This document shows, in pieces, positions 52,800-63,434 of a stretch of 64,000 nt of DNA. The notes beneath the pieces were generated by a model that was given only the letters and a program-made list of their open reading frames with translations, had not been told where the DNA came from and did not search any database. The stretch covers positions 81,279,143 to 81,343,142 of the forward strand of contig NW_026262679.1 of the NCBI RefSeq assembly GCF_021869535.1, given 5' to 3'. This stretch comes from Mytilus californianus. Lineage: Eukaryota > Mollusca > Bivalvia > Mytilida > Mytilidae. Made by a program: the position numbers and the translations under genes. Positions within the stretch are counted from its first letter, which is position 1, and each line of letters starts with the position of its first letter.

Positions 52800-53694
52800 C
52801 ACAGATGATGCCCTCGCTTGCATATCTAATAAAGTTATAAAGGGATATAACTGAAGAACAGTAAAAGTGACGCTACCCTAATTTGTACTTGATCTGTGTT
52901 TTGTGGTAATAAGTATTGTGTATAAGTTTCATAACATTTGGTTGAGGCAAACTAAAGTTAGAGAATGTAAACAAAAAATTTAGCAATTTTTATGTTTATA
53001 AAGGGGCATAACTCAAGAACAGTAAAAGTGACACCACCCAATTTCAAACTTGATCTGTATTATGTGGTAATAAGCATTGTGTATAAGTGTCATAATATTT
53101 GGTTGAGGCAAGCTAAAGTTGGAGAACGGAAACGAAAAAATTCAGCAATTTTTATGCTTATATAAAGGGGCATAACTCAAGAACAGTAAAAGTGACGCCA
53201 CCCAATTTCGCACTTGGTCTGTATTATGTTGTAATAAGCATTGTGTATAAGTGTCATAACATTTGGTTGAGGCAAACCAAAGTTAGAGAGCGGAATTGAA
53301 AAATTCAGCAATTCTTATGTTTATAAATGGGCATAACTCAAGAACGGTATAAGTGACGCCACCCAATTTCAAATTTGATCTGTATTATGTGATAATAAAC
53401 TTTATGTATAAGTTTCATAACATTTGGTTGAGGCAAACTAAAGTTAGAGAATAGAAACGAAAAATTCAGCAATTTTTATGTTTATAAAGGGGCATAACTC
53501 AAGAACGGTAGGAGTGACGCCACCAAAATTTTTCAAACTTGATCTGAATTATGTGGTAATAAGCATTGTGTATAAGTTTCATAACATTTGGTTGAGGCAA
53601 ACTAAAGTTAGAGAACAGAAACCACCTTTGGGACGTAAGCACGGATGTACGGGGGTAAAACTTAATGCCCCCTCCGCTGCGGCGGGGGCATAAA
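52800..53694 (+). repeat. Compound repeat, family B, complete
   Basis: A head with ATGATGCCCTCGCTTGC (from 52805), five units of about 160 bp with GGGGCATAACTCAAGAAC and GGTTGAGGCAAACTAAAG, then the tail hairpin ATGCCCCCTCCGC (from 53665) with GGCGGGGGCAT (to 53691) and AAA. The head and the tail's left arm share the ATGCCC-CGC motif. Confidence 0.85.
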
Positions 53695-53699
53695 TACAA

Positions 53700-56300
53700 A
53701 GTTTGATGCTAACAAATAAGATGGTTCAACATAAATGTCTAATATAACAAACAAACAGTTTTTCAGTTATAAAACATCAAGATTGATGTTAAATTTCTCT
53801 TCAGATTTTCAGGAATCAAACAGAAATTATTAGTCAAGAGTAATTTTATTTCTTTTTTCTTTTTTCTTCTCTCTTCCCTCCCTCTTTTCAATATTTCCTT
53901 TGACAGCAATAATTTTTTTAATGATTTTAATAAACTTTAACCCCCTACTCCCCCCATCCCCCCAAAAAAAATTAAATAAAAAATAACTAAGACAAACTCT
54001 AAAACACACTAAAAGCAATTCAAAAAAAGGAAAGGGTAAAAATTTATGAATAAATAAATAAATATCAGGCAATATCAATGTAAACAGGAAAAAAGAAATG
54101 AGAACCACATGCATTCACTTTTGCTTTCTCTCAGAATCACATACACACATACAATACTTACTTACATACTCACATACATTACTACTTATGTACATTATTA
54201 TCTTTTATAATTATATGTATCAAAGTAGAAACAAAATATAATCTAATAAATTTGCTCGAAGATCAATATCATACTCTATACTGGAAATATATATTGTAAT
54301 GGGGTCAAAATTTTTTCATATACATCAACATTATTATTTTTCTTTGCAATATAATATTCATATGACTGATATTGTTTTATTCTATATTTAAAACCAACAA
54401 TATTAGGAGTAGGTTCCTTAAATTTACATTTGTATATATATATAATGTTTTGCTACTATAAATATAAGATTTATGAATAAGCTTTCTGAATAGAAAAGGA
54501 ATATTTGCTTTTTATTGATAGCAAAATCCCTGCTGTACAATCTTATTCACTGCAATAATGATGACCATTATTGAAATGTAATTGGAAAATCATAGAAGAA
54601 ATGTACAATAGTTTAGTGGTCTAAATTACAAAAAGTACATGTGCTTAAAGCTTTCATCTTTATCTTGTACAAAAATTTCGCGATTCAAGGGCAACAAAGT
54701 ATACGCAAAATTTTGGCGGATTTTATTTTGGTGGATTCTTAAATCCCAATTAATTATTTTGGCGGATACTGAAATTGTTGTAGTTAAAAGATTGTAAAAC
54801 AAGTGCCTATTGTTATGGTTTATTGTTTTTTTTACCTGAATGACATCTTAATTATTGATTATATTCTGATACAGTTAATAAATAAAATACCAGTGACTTA
54901 GATATTTGTTACAGGTATTTAAACGTCTTGTAAATTTTACAGTTGATTAGTTACGAAAATGACCGGAACTTTGATGTACTTACTAACTAGGTTACAAAAT
55001 TGTCATGAGTGTTTACAACTCTTATATAGTTTGACACTAATTAATAAGGGTAATTACCTGACAAGACTACCTTACTCTCTTATTCTAATTGACACTTATT
55101 AATAAGGATATACACACCTGACATTCATTTTATAAAATACATGTATGTACAATGCCATTTGGCATTTATATTGTTAAAAGGAACATATACTGTTATTGAC
55201 TTCCCGACCGAAAAAAATAGACTGTTTACAAAATGCTTTAGCTATTTGAAAGTACCCAACATATGCATAAATTTTCGCGGAATTTATTTTCGCTATTTTC
55301 GTTTATCCGCCAAAATAAGCGAAAATAAACATCCCTCGAAAAATAACCCACTATACGGTATCTATTAATCTCATCTGCATAAAACTTTGATATGAAAGAT
55401 GACTCTAAGATGATAAGCACCACTAAGGTACCTCTTTGTCTTCATTATATGGTCCCTTTTAGTCAATTTATACCTCTCTTTCCCCAAAAATTTTAACTTT
55501 TAAGGCTAATAATCCAAATTTTAGGTTAACTATTACACATTTATGTAAGAAATATGATAATAAATGAGTATTTGAAGTGTTGAACTATCCATATAAAAGT
55601 TTTCTGATTCCATGGAGATTTCAATAAGTCCTTACATAAATCTTAAGTTTATACCACTTTCCAGAGAGGGTCTTTAAGTTAATAATTTGTTGTTACTGTT
55701 ACTGCTTCAAAATACATTTTACTTACTTATTACTGTATATTTCTTAAAGAATTACTTCAGAAAAACTTTTCTTTTATAGCCCAATAAAGAAAATAAGGAG
55801 AAAAAGTCAGAGAAAACTCATCAAAACACTAAGTATGGCTTGCTCTGCCTACTAATATTCATGGTAGAGCCCTATTTCAAGGCAATTTTCCCTCAAATGT
55901 GTTTTTCAGACTCAATCAACTCAGAACATTTCATGATTGCAATGTTGCAGTGAAATAGCATGAAATTTTTAAAAATTAGAGTACATACAAGGCCAAAGAC
56001 ACATGTACAGCTTCCCTAAATAGGAGTAATACCACCATTGTTTCTTCCCTATTAGTCTTTGTTAAACTAACACATTTAAAAAAAAATATCTTTGTTTCAA
56101 ATAAAAAAATACCTGGCAAGAGTAAAGTTTTGTTCTGTCCAGTACTACAGTGTAAACATCAATAACATTTCATTGCATATAAGATAATAACCATCACCAT
56201 AAGTAAACCAATCAAATTTTCACCCCTTTTTTTCCTGTTTACAAGCTTTAGTAACCATGTCACCTCAAGTTTCCAAAATATTTTATAGAAACACCAAATA
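53700..56300. other. Non-coding stretch with simple sequence
   Basis: AT-rich, with a C-rich run near 53940-53965, AATAAATAAATAAATA near 54050, and a partial foldback with CGCGGAATTTATTTTCGC at 55270-55365. No NBAS exon, RNA gene or other coding sequence that I can support. Confidence 0.4.
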
Positions 56301-56302
56301 AA

Positions 56303-57128
56303 TAAACTGTTATCACAGAGATATGTCTCGCCTTTTTGCAATTTTTATAGTTAAATGCAAATGTTGAAATTAAAAAATAGCAATACTTTAACATGTAAGT
56401 TATGCAAATATTCAAGTCAATGAACCATGACTGAAGGTACATGGCTAAACAATCTCCATGGAAATGAGATGTGCCAATGCTAATACAACTGCATACAAAT
56501 ACCATTGACTTATATCATAATTCGTTCCCTTTAAACAAACCTAAATACAAACATTAACTTGTAAACTATGTAAAAGTTTAAGTCAATGAACCATGATGAG
56601 GGGGTGGGGCTATATAATCTCCATGAAAAAGAGACTTGCAAATGCCAATAAATTTGCATACCAAATATCCTTGACTTAACATTAGCAGTTCATCTTAAAC
56701 TGATCTAATCACAAACTAATACATGTAAACTACGTAAAAGTTTCAAAGTCAATAAACCATGACTGAGGGGGCGGGGCCAAATATTCTCCATGGAAATGAG
56801 ATGTGCTAAAGCTTATACAACTGCATACCAATTAACATCGGCCTGCCACTAATGGTTCCCCTTGAACTGACCTAATCAAAAACTAATACATGTAGACTAA
56901 GCAAAAGTTTCAAAGTCAATAGACCATGACTGAGGGGGTAGAGCCAAATAATCTCCAAGGAAATGAGATATGCCAATGCTTATACAACTGCAATTCCAAA
57001 TATCATTGACCTAACACTAGTGGTGCACCATAAACTAGACCTAATCACAAATTAATAGAGTGTTGACGCCTACGCCAAAAACAGCATACCTATGTCTCGC
57101 TTTTTTACTCTGTCAAGGCGAAACAAAA
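56303..57128 (+). repeat. Compound repeat, family H, complete (about 180-bp units)
   Basis: Head ATGTCTCGCC (56323-56332). Four units with GTCAATGAACCATGACTGA and AATCTCCATGGAAATGAGAT. A GACGCCTACGCC stretch leads to the tail TATGTCTCGC (57091-57100) paired with GGCGAAACA (57117-57125), then AAAA. Confidence 0.8.
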
Positions 57129-57559
57129 ATGAATGGTGCTTTGAGACACCTTAGATATATTTTTATGACTCAGAAATTTTTTTCTGCAATGAAATCCAAG
57201 ATTAATTTCCTACAACTGTCAAATTCAAGGGAATATTTTTTCTACTCTTTTTCGTATGATGTGGCCTATTATGATTTGGTGGTATTACATCTTCAGGGAT
57301 GGGGATCTGAACCACTCTTAAATTGTTCAACAATTTCTTATATAAGGGGATGGACTATGACCCCAGGCAGAAATATTTAGGTGCATTGAAAAAGGTCTTG
57401 CCATGGCAAGCAAGAATATACATGGTTTTGGGGTGGACATTTACAAAATCAATACTTGACCTCAAACTGCTCAAAGTCAGTAGTCATCACTAATGGTAAT
57501 GATTCATAGTCTTTAATAGGTGAAGCATCCATCTGCCAAATATCAACAGCCTTTTTTTC

Positions 57560-57790
57560 CCTTGGTGTTGTCAGTTTTTCCTTGACTTATCAGTTTTGAA
57601 TGTACCCTTGGTATCTTTCACTTCTTTTTTCCCACAGTCAATGAACCATGATTTAGGGGAAGGGGAAAATAATCTAATGGAAATGAGATGTGCAAATGTT
57701 ATTACAACTGCATGCCAAATATCATTGACTTACCCTTAGTGGTTCCCACTAAATTAAGGCTAAATTATGTTTAAATCTCATAAAGCATTT
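57560..57790 (+). repeat. Two repeat fragments
   Basis: 57560-57632 resembles the end of the repeat at 4770-5345 (GTTGTCAGTTT, TTGGTATCTTTCAC). 57640-57760 is a single family H unit without head or tail. Confidence 0.55.
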
Positions 57791-57997
57791 AGGAAGAGAC
57801 AAATTCAGATAACACACAAAAATTGAGGGAAATGCATAAACTCCAAAAGAATTGAGATAGGGTGTGTTGACAGAATAAGCATTTCCTACTATGGGAAGTC
57901 ACATTCAGTCAAAATGTCAAAACTGGGAATAGGACACAATCCGTAAAATTACAGTTCATACCACTTTACTGGTATCTTAAGATCTCAGACTGTGAAT

Positions 57998-58207
57998 ACT
58001 GTGGTTTAGTTATTATTGGTGGGATACCAATTTTAATTGTTTTCGTGAGTACAGGTAAACCAAATTTAAATGTTCAATGAATTACAAATTTTATATAGGC
58101 TTTGTATGCAAAGATGGGCAAAACCACCAAAATCAAATATCCACGACAATGTGAGTTTTCCTCAATTCACGAAAATTGATACTCATGAAAATAAATGAAT
58201 CCACAGT
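57998..58207. repeat. Foldback MITE, CTGTGGATTC family
   Basis: Left ACTGTGGTTTAGTTATTATT and right AAATAAATGAATCCACAGT with complementary inner blocks. About 210 bp. Confidence 0.75.
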
Positions 58208-58239
58208 ACATGTTGCTAGTGGGTTGAGACAAAGACACA

Positions 58240-58500
58240 TCATATCAAACTTAAACTGACCATATCACAAACTGTTTCAAAGTCAATAGACTATGACTGA
58301 GGAGGCAGGGCCAAATAATCTCCATGGAAATGAGATATACTTATGGTTGTACAAATGCATACTTGATATCATTGACTCACCATTAGTGGATCCCCTTAAA
58401 CTGACCTAATATCAAACTTTAACAACTTGTTGAAGATGCCTCTGATGCTGCCAGAAATAGCATGCCTAAGTTTCATCCCTACCTGGTTGTATTGAGAGGA
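58240..58500 (+). repeat. Family H fragment
   Basis: One and a half units (TCAATAGACTATGACTGAGG, TCTCCATGGAAATGAGATA) followed by a worn tail. No head seen. Confidence 0.6.
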
Positions 58501-58659
58501 GAGACACAAAGTGTTGTTTCACAAATATTAAGAAAAATTGTCGCACCCAGTATGTCAGATTGCAATTGCAAGCTCTTGCAGTATTCCTTGTACAGGTCAC
58601 TGTTCAAGAATTTAACATTTAACAATGAGCAAAAAGTATTGTAGACTAAGCTTAAAAAT

Positions 58660-59594
58660 AAACTGCTTTGCTGAGCGCAGCTGGATATGCCCGCAGAGGT
58701 CCAACCCTGAACAGTTGGGGCAAAAATGGACACAATATTCAAGCTTGATACAGGTCTGAATTTGGATTGTAATTAAATATTTGATATATTATAGGTTTCT
58801 GAATAAATGTAGTCAAAGAACTTGAAATTGGTTATATGAAAGATTTCTTGCTGTTGAGCAATACACTGTGCTGTTGCGCAATACTTAGTAAATCTGTTGT
58901 CAGACTATAAACAAATAAAATCTTATAACTCTGAAACGTAAAATCGAAAATTTATAAAAATCAGAAGGGAGCTTACAAAAATAGATATAAACAATTTACC
59001 AAAGTTTCATAAAAAATGCTGAAAGCATTTTTGAGTTATTGTGGGAAAACTGGAAAATCCCCCTTTTTGTAATGAATAAAACCCCATAAATTGGAAACGT
59101 ATAGTCTGAAATTTATAAAAATCAAAAGAGAGCTCATGTCGATAGAAATACACAATTCACCAAAGTTTCTTGCAAATTGGTGAAATAGTTTTTGAGTTAT
59201 TGTCTGAAAACTGGAAAATCCCCCCTTTTTTAATGAATAAAACCCCAAAACTCGGAAACAATAAAACAGAAATTTATAAAAAACTAAAGGGAGCTCATGT
59301 CAATAGTTATGAACAATTCACAAAAGTTTCATGCAAATTGGTGAAATTGTTTTTGAGTTATTGTCCGAAAACTGGAAAATTCCCCCTTTTTTAATGAATA
59401 AAACCCCAAAACTCGGAAATGGTAATTCTGAAATTTATAAAAAAAACAAAAGGGAGCTCACGTCAATAGATATAAATAATTCACCAAAGTTTCATGCATA
59501 TTGGTTAAAGTGTTTTTGAATTAATGTCTGACATGTTGACGACGGACAGACGGTCAACGGTATACCATAATACGTCCGTAAACGGGCGTATAAG
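58660..59594 (+). repeat. Compound repeat: F-type head with 161-bp core (family E)
   Basis: A head with GAGCGCAGCTGGATATGCCCGC is recognisably the F head of 12867 and 21121. A relic of the 35-bp repeat follows (58850-58890). Then AATAAAA-starting units fall at 58914, 59075, 59236 and 59397, exactly 161 bp apart. A GACGACGGACAGACGG microsatellite and a hairpin ATACGTCCG (59570-59578) with CGGGCGTAT (59583-59591) end it. Confidence 0.85.
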
Positions 59595-60329
59595 AAGGGC
59601 CCGGGATAACAAAATGTAAAGCTAAGCAAAAGAGAAAAGTAACAATTTCATTTCATAGTATCATTTTCTTTTATAGCTTAAAACTGTCAGTTAAGTAAAG
59701 AAACTTTCAGTATTTTAATTATCTGTCAAAAATGCTCATGTTATGATTGACAAATATATCATTAAGAAAATTAGAAAATGTCACTGAAACCTATATATTC
59801 TACAACCTTTTAGTTCAGTTGTATAAAAGGACTCATTCCTGATTTAGCTAATTGATGCATCTATAACTTTAACTGTTTACAAACACTATAAACCAAATAA
59901 TTTTTCTATCAGTTTATTCATGGGACTTTCTCACAAGTTAGAAAAAAAAACAACCAATACAAGAAGTCTTCAAGAATAAGTCAAACTTCAATTTTTTCTT
60001 ATGTGAATACATCGACATTGCATGAAAACTGAGAAAAATAAATCACTGTGAAGTTGACTAGAATTAACAACTATGGTTGAGTTTTAAGAATAACTTCTTT
60101 ATTCAAATATTAAGTGAAACGAACCCATAAAATGTATAAAGTATTAGTTTCATTGTTTAAATGTCTAGATATTATGTACCTCATAGAACCTTGACAGATA
60201 ACAATAATCTTGATCAGTATAGGTAATAGAAGAGTAAACACCAGGATATTATTTTGACAACCTAAATAATCAAGTGATCAAGAATATCCCTTATACTTAT
60301 AGAGAAAATTGTAAAACTAAATCACCATA
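59595..60329. other. Upstream region of the B-box gene
   Basis: AT-rich sequence between the family E repeat and the B-box gene. It must hold the promoter and 5' leader, but I see no TATA box or other element that stands out. Confidence 0.4.
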
Positions 60330-62045
60330 ATGGCATTATCAAAATCATTTCAGAAGGGACAAGTTCCAATGTTATGTCAGATGTGTGAAGAATCAAAGGA
60401 GGTCAAATGGAAATGTTTACAGTGTGACTTTCTCTTGTGTACAAAATGTCAGAAACTTCATAAAAAAGTGAAATCAACTGACCAGCACACATATATAGAC
60501 ATAAAGGACATTACTTCTCACCAGCAACAGATTAAGGATAAACTAGATTTAAGTAACATTCAATGTGGAATTCATAGTGAACACAACTGTGTCTTATTTT
60601 GTCAAGCATGTGAAGTAGTTGTCTGCCCTTTGTGTATTACAAAAATTCATAACAAACACAATATGATTGAACTAGCTGAAGGATATAATCTTACATTGAA
60701 ATCAATGAAAATCTTTAATTCTGATATTAAAGAGGAAGTAGATCAAAATGAAAAAGTATTATCTGAACTTGGAATTTTGAAATCTTCAGAAGACTCAAAA
60801 TATGAATTGGAAAAGCAGAATATTCTCATCCGAGAAAAAATATTAAAGGATGAAGTTGAAAACCATACCAATAAACTTTTGAAAGAACTTGATCAAAGAA
60901 AGGAAATTCTGATGCAATCAGTGAATGATGCTGGAAATAGATCACAGAAGATCAACAAAGATTTAGACCTTAGAAGGAAGAATTTAAACCAAGCCTTAAA
61001 TTCAAATATTGCTAATCAAGTTTTCAACATATATTCAGAGGAGAAAATTTCAAGACAACAAAGAATAGTACCTGCCAACCCTAAATATAAAAAGTTGCCT
61101 AAGTTTGTCCCAGGTAAAAATGTAATTCAAGATTTCTACCTTGGAGAATTAAAAGAATCTGATGATGACCAAAAGATATTTGAATTTAAAGTGATAAAGC
61201 AATACAAAACAGAGCTACCAATTGTTGACAATTTAGTCTGTTGTGATGACCCAGGTATTTTGATATGTGGTTTTCCAAGCCTTAAACTACATAAAATAAA
61301 ACTATCAAATGAATCATTATGTGATTTACACACTTTTAAGACAAGCATATTTAACATGGCATTACTACCATCAGGTGACTTACTTCTATCTACAAAAGAA
61401 TCAAACCTTACAATACTTTCCTGTAGCACCAGTAAATTGGAACCAGCAAGGTACAATGTAAATCCTTTAATAACACTTGGTGTCCATGTAACAAGTGACC
61501 ATAAGATCTTAGTGGGCGTAAGAGAGAACCAACCACAAGCCTTCTCAATTAATGGTCCAAGACAAGTTATCATGATGAGTATGGATGGAGAAAAAGAAAA
61601 AGTGTATCACACTGACAACAAAGGGAAATCGATATTTACTGTTCCCTTCAAAATAACTACAGACAGTAATAATAACATTTATGTCATTGATGTTCTGGAT
61701 GAAGAAGATTGTGGTAGGATAGTGGCATTAGATAAAACAAACAGAGCTAGATGGATATACATCGGTAATCCAGATATAAACAAGAAACAAACTATGAAAC
61801 CTCAAGATTTGGTGGCTACAAAATCTGACAATTTCATAGTTACAGATAATCATCATCACATGATTCATATCCTCAACACTACAGGACAGTGCATTCATTA
61901 CCTGAACACTAAGGATCAGTTGGGTATCCATTGTCCATCCTCTTTAGACATGGACAATACAGGAACACTGTGCATAGGCTGTAGTACATACATAGGTGAA
62001 CCCAACGATGCCAAAATATATACGGTTGAAATTTCTGGATTCTGA
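60330..62045 (+). CDS. Intronless TRIM-like protein: two B-boxes, coiled coil, propeller-like C-terminus
   Basis: A complete 571-codon open frame. The ATG has A at -3 and G at +4, and an in-frame TAA lies only nine bases upstream of it, which supports this start. Residues 16-53 form a B-box type 1 (C16, C19, C29, C32, C37, C40, H44, H53). Residues 79-110 form a B-box type 2 (C79, H82, C91, C94, C99, C102, H107, H110). Residues about 120-240 are a charged, heptad-rich coiled coil. Residues about 280-571 hold repeated strand-turn segments such as DSNNNIYVIDV and KSDNFIVTDN, as in NHL or six-bladed propellers. There is no RING, so ubiquitin-ligase activity of its own is not expected. Related intronless B-box genes are abundant in bivalves, where immune or signalling roles are proposed; the role of this one is unknown. 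It lies antisense to NBAS, probably inside an NBAS intron if the missing 5' exons are further right. Confidence 0.9.
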   Translation: MALSKSFQKGQVPMLCQMCEESKEVKWKCLQCDFLLCTKCQKLHKKVKSTDQHTYIDIKDITSHQQQIKDKLDLSNIQCGIHSEHNCVLFCQACEVVVCPLCITKIHNKHNMIELAEGYNLTLKSMKIFNSDIKEEVDQNEKVLSELGILKSSEDSKYELEKQNILIREKILKDEVENHTNKLLKELDQRKEILMQSVNDAGNRSQKINKDLDLRRKNLNQALNSNIANQVFNIYSEEKISRQQRIVPANPKYKKLPKFVPGKNVIQDFYLGELKESDDDQKIFEFKVIKQYKTELPIVDNLVCCDDPGILICGFPSLKLHKIKLSNESLCDLHTFKTSIFNMALLPSGDLLLSTKESNLTILSCSTSKLEPARYNVNPLITLGVHVTSDHKILVGVRENQPQAFSINGPRQVIMMSMDGEKEKVYHTDNKGKSIFTVPFKITTDSNNNIYVIDVLDEEDCGRIVALDKTNRARWIYIGNPDINKKQTMKPQDLVATKSDNFIVTDNHHHMIHILNTTGQCIHYLNTKDQLGIHCPSSLDMDNTGTLCIGCSTYIGEPNDAKIYTVEISGF

Positions 62046-62171
62046 TTTACTGATTTTAATTGCTTCCCTAGCCTGTATTGAGATCATCCTTTTTTCATGC
62101 TTTTATGAAATTAAATAGTATTTCATATTCATAATTAATTGCATGAATTTCTAAAGCCTTATTTGAACAAC

Positions 62172-62177
62172 AATAAA
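62172..62177 (+). terminator. Candidate poly(A) signal of the B-box gene
   Basis: AATAAA 126 bases after the stop codon of the B-box gene, in an AT-rich stretch. It is the first canonical hexamer downstream. AATAAA is common in such AT-rich DNA, so this rests on position only. Confidence 0.4.
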
Positions 62178-62379
62178 ACAGAAAGAACTTTGAAAGATTT
62201 TGTTAATTCACAGCTTTTCTAGACTTCAGGCAAGTCAGAGCATTCACTTATCTATTGATGAAACCATATGTTTACCTCTAGATGCCTATGATATTTTGTG
62301 TTTGCTGTCTCATTGACATATAAATGATTGCTCCTTTCATTTTTAGAATAATGGGATGTATTTTAGGAATTGCTACAAA

Positions 62380-62640
62380 CCAACAAGAGTGCACACTTAT
62401 TTTTTAATCAAAATTGAATAATAATTATGAGGTCAGGGTCAAATGAACCCCATCTGAAAGACGTGTACACCTTCTTTCGACTCAAAAAATATAGTAGTCA
62501 TATTACTTAATGTACCTGATAAACTGACAAAACCATGAAAAATTAACATTGACCAATGAACCATGAAAATTAGGTGAAAGTCAGATGAACCCTGCCAGAC
62601 AGACAGCTTTGTATGCAAACAAGCATCAGTTTCAAATGTT
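62380..62640 (+). repeat. Fragment of dispersed repeat (family G)
   Basis: Starts ACAAGAGTGCACAC and contains TTAACATTGACCAATGAACC and CCTGCCAGACAGACA. It ends where the gag remnant begins. Confidence 0.65.
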
Positions 62641-63410
62641 GTCTGTTGTCTAAACTTTTTTACTGTAGCTCTAAAAGATTCACATATCAGAGCACAGTAA
62701 ACGCCCTGTCAATGGTTTCTACAATGCTTTGTAAAATAGAAAATTCTAAATCATGGTCATTTAGTGCTTTTCTAAATGCCATATATGCTAAATAGTCCCT
62801 GGTATCAAGAGTTGCTGATATATAAGCCATTCTGATCAGTCTTTTTATATCTTAAGCAAGATCCTGTAAAGATTGGCCTGGTTAAGTATACAAGCATCAA
62901 TTTGTGAAACATAAACATCTGTCAGGTTTTCAGGAGCAAACCTTTTGGTTAATGTTTTAACTAAATTACAATATGTTGGGATATTATCTATTTCTATATC
63001 CGATAAGGTCAATAAAGCAGCACCATTCATACATGTAATAAGCTTGAAAATTGACCAACAATTTAATTTTGCTACAGCCTTAAAATGTAGCTTGTACTCA
63101 AGCCAGTTAGTGGTACGATCGTAGATTGATGGTTTGGTATAACTAATATTCTCGCTGTATACTGGTTTAATTGTTTGAAGACTGGTTTGATTCACTACTC
63201 ACAATTAAACTATTGGTTACATTAGAAAGTGTATGTTCAAATGAACAATCATTGTTAACTTTTGGTACATTATCTAAAATATTCATACATAAATTTGCCA
63301 CTTGGCCTTCTATTTTGGTGATACTATCTAAAAGTGATTCAGTCAGGTTTTCAAATTTTTCTACTTTTTTATTAGTTATCTTGTAACTGAGTTTCAAATT
63401 TATCAACATG
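62640..63410 (-). pseudogene. Ty3/Gypsy-like retroelement gag remnant, frameshifted
   Basis: On the minus strand, 63409-63167 and 63195-62845 are open in adjacent frames, and a third piece down to about 62690 adds more. The middle piece has NWLEYKLHFKAVAKL and LTKRFAPENLTDVY, and the last KALNDHDLEFSI. This is the spacing of gag-type capsid proteins of LTR retrotransposons that I associate with molluscs. At least one frameshift and stops separate the pieces. No protease, reverse transcriptase, integrase or LTR is visible, so it is a dead fragment. It is flanked on both sides by pieces of one plus-strand repeat family. Confidence 0.6.
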
Positions 63411-63434
63411 GTCTACAGCCTACCCCCTAAACCG

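Noticed and set aside
53830..54114. 94-codon minus frame
   Set aside because: Simple-sequence composition (A/G- and C-rich runs) explains it.
57450..57540. Possible NBAS 5' exon on the minus strand
   Set aside because: A short open stretch exists, but it matches neither the NBAS propeller nor the linker before exon 1 and has family H-like repeat sequence at its edge.
61136..61573. 145-codon minus frame opposite the B-box gene
   Set aside because: Shadow of the real plus-strand gene.
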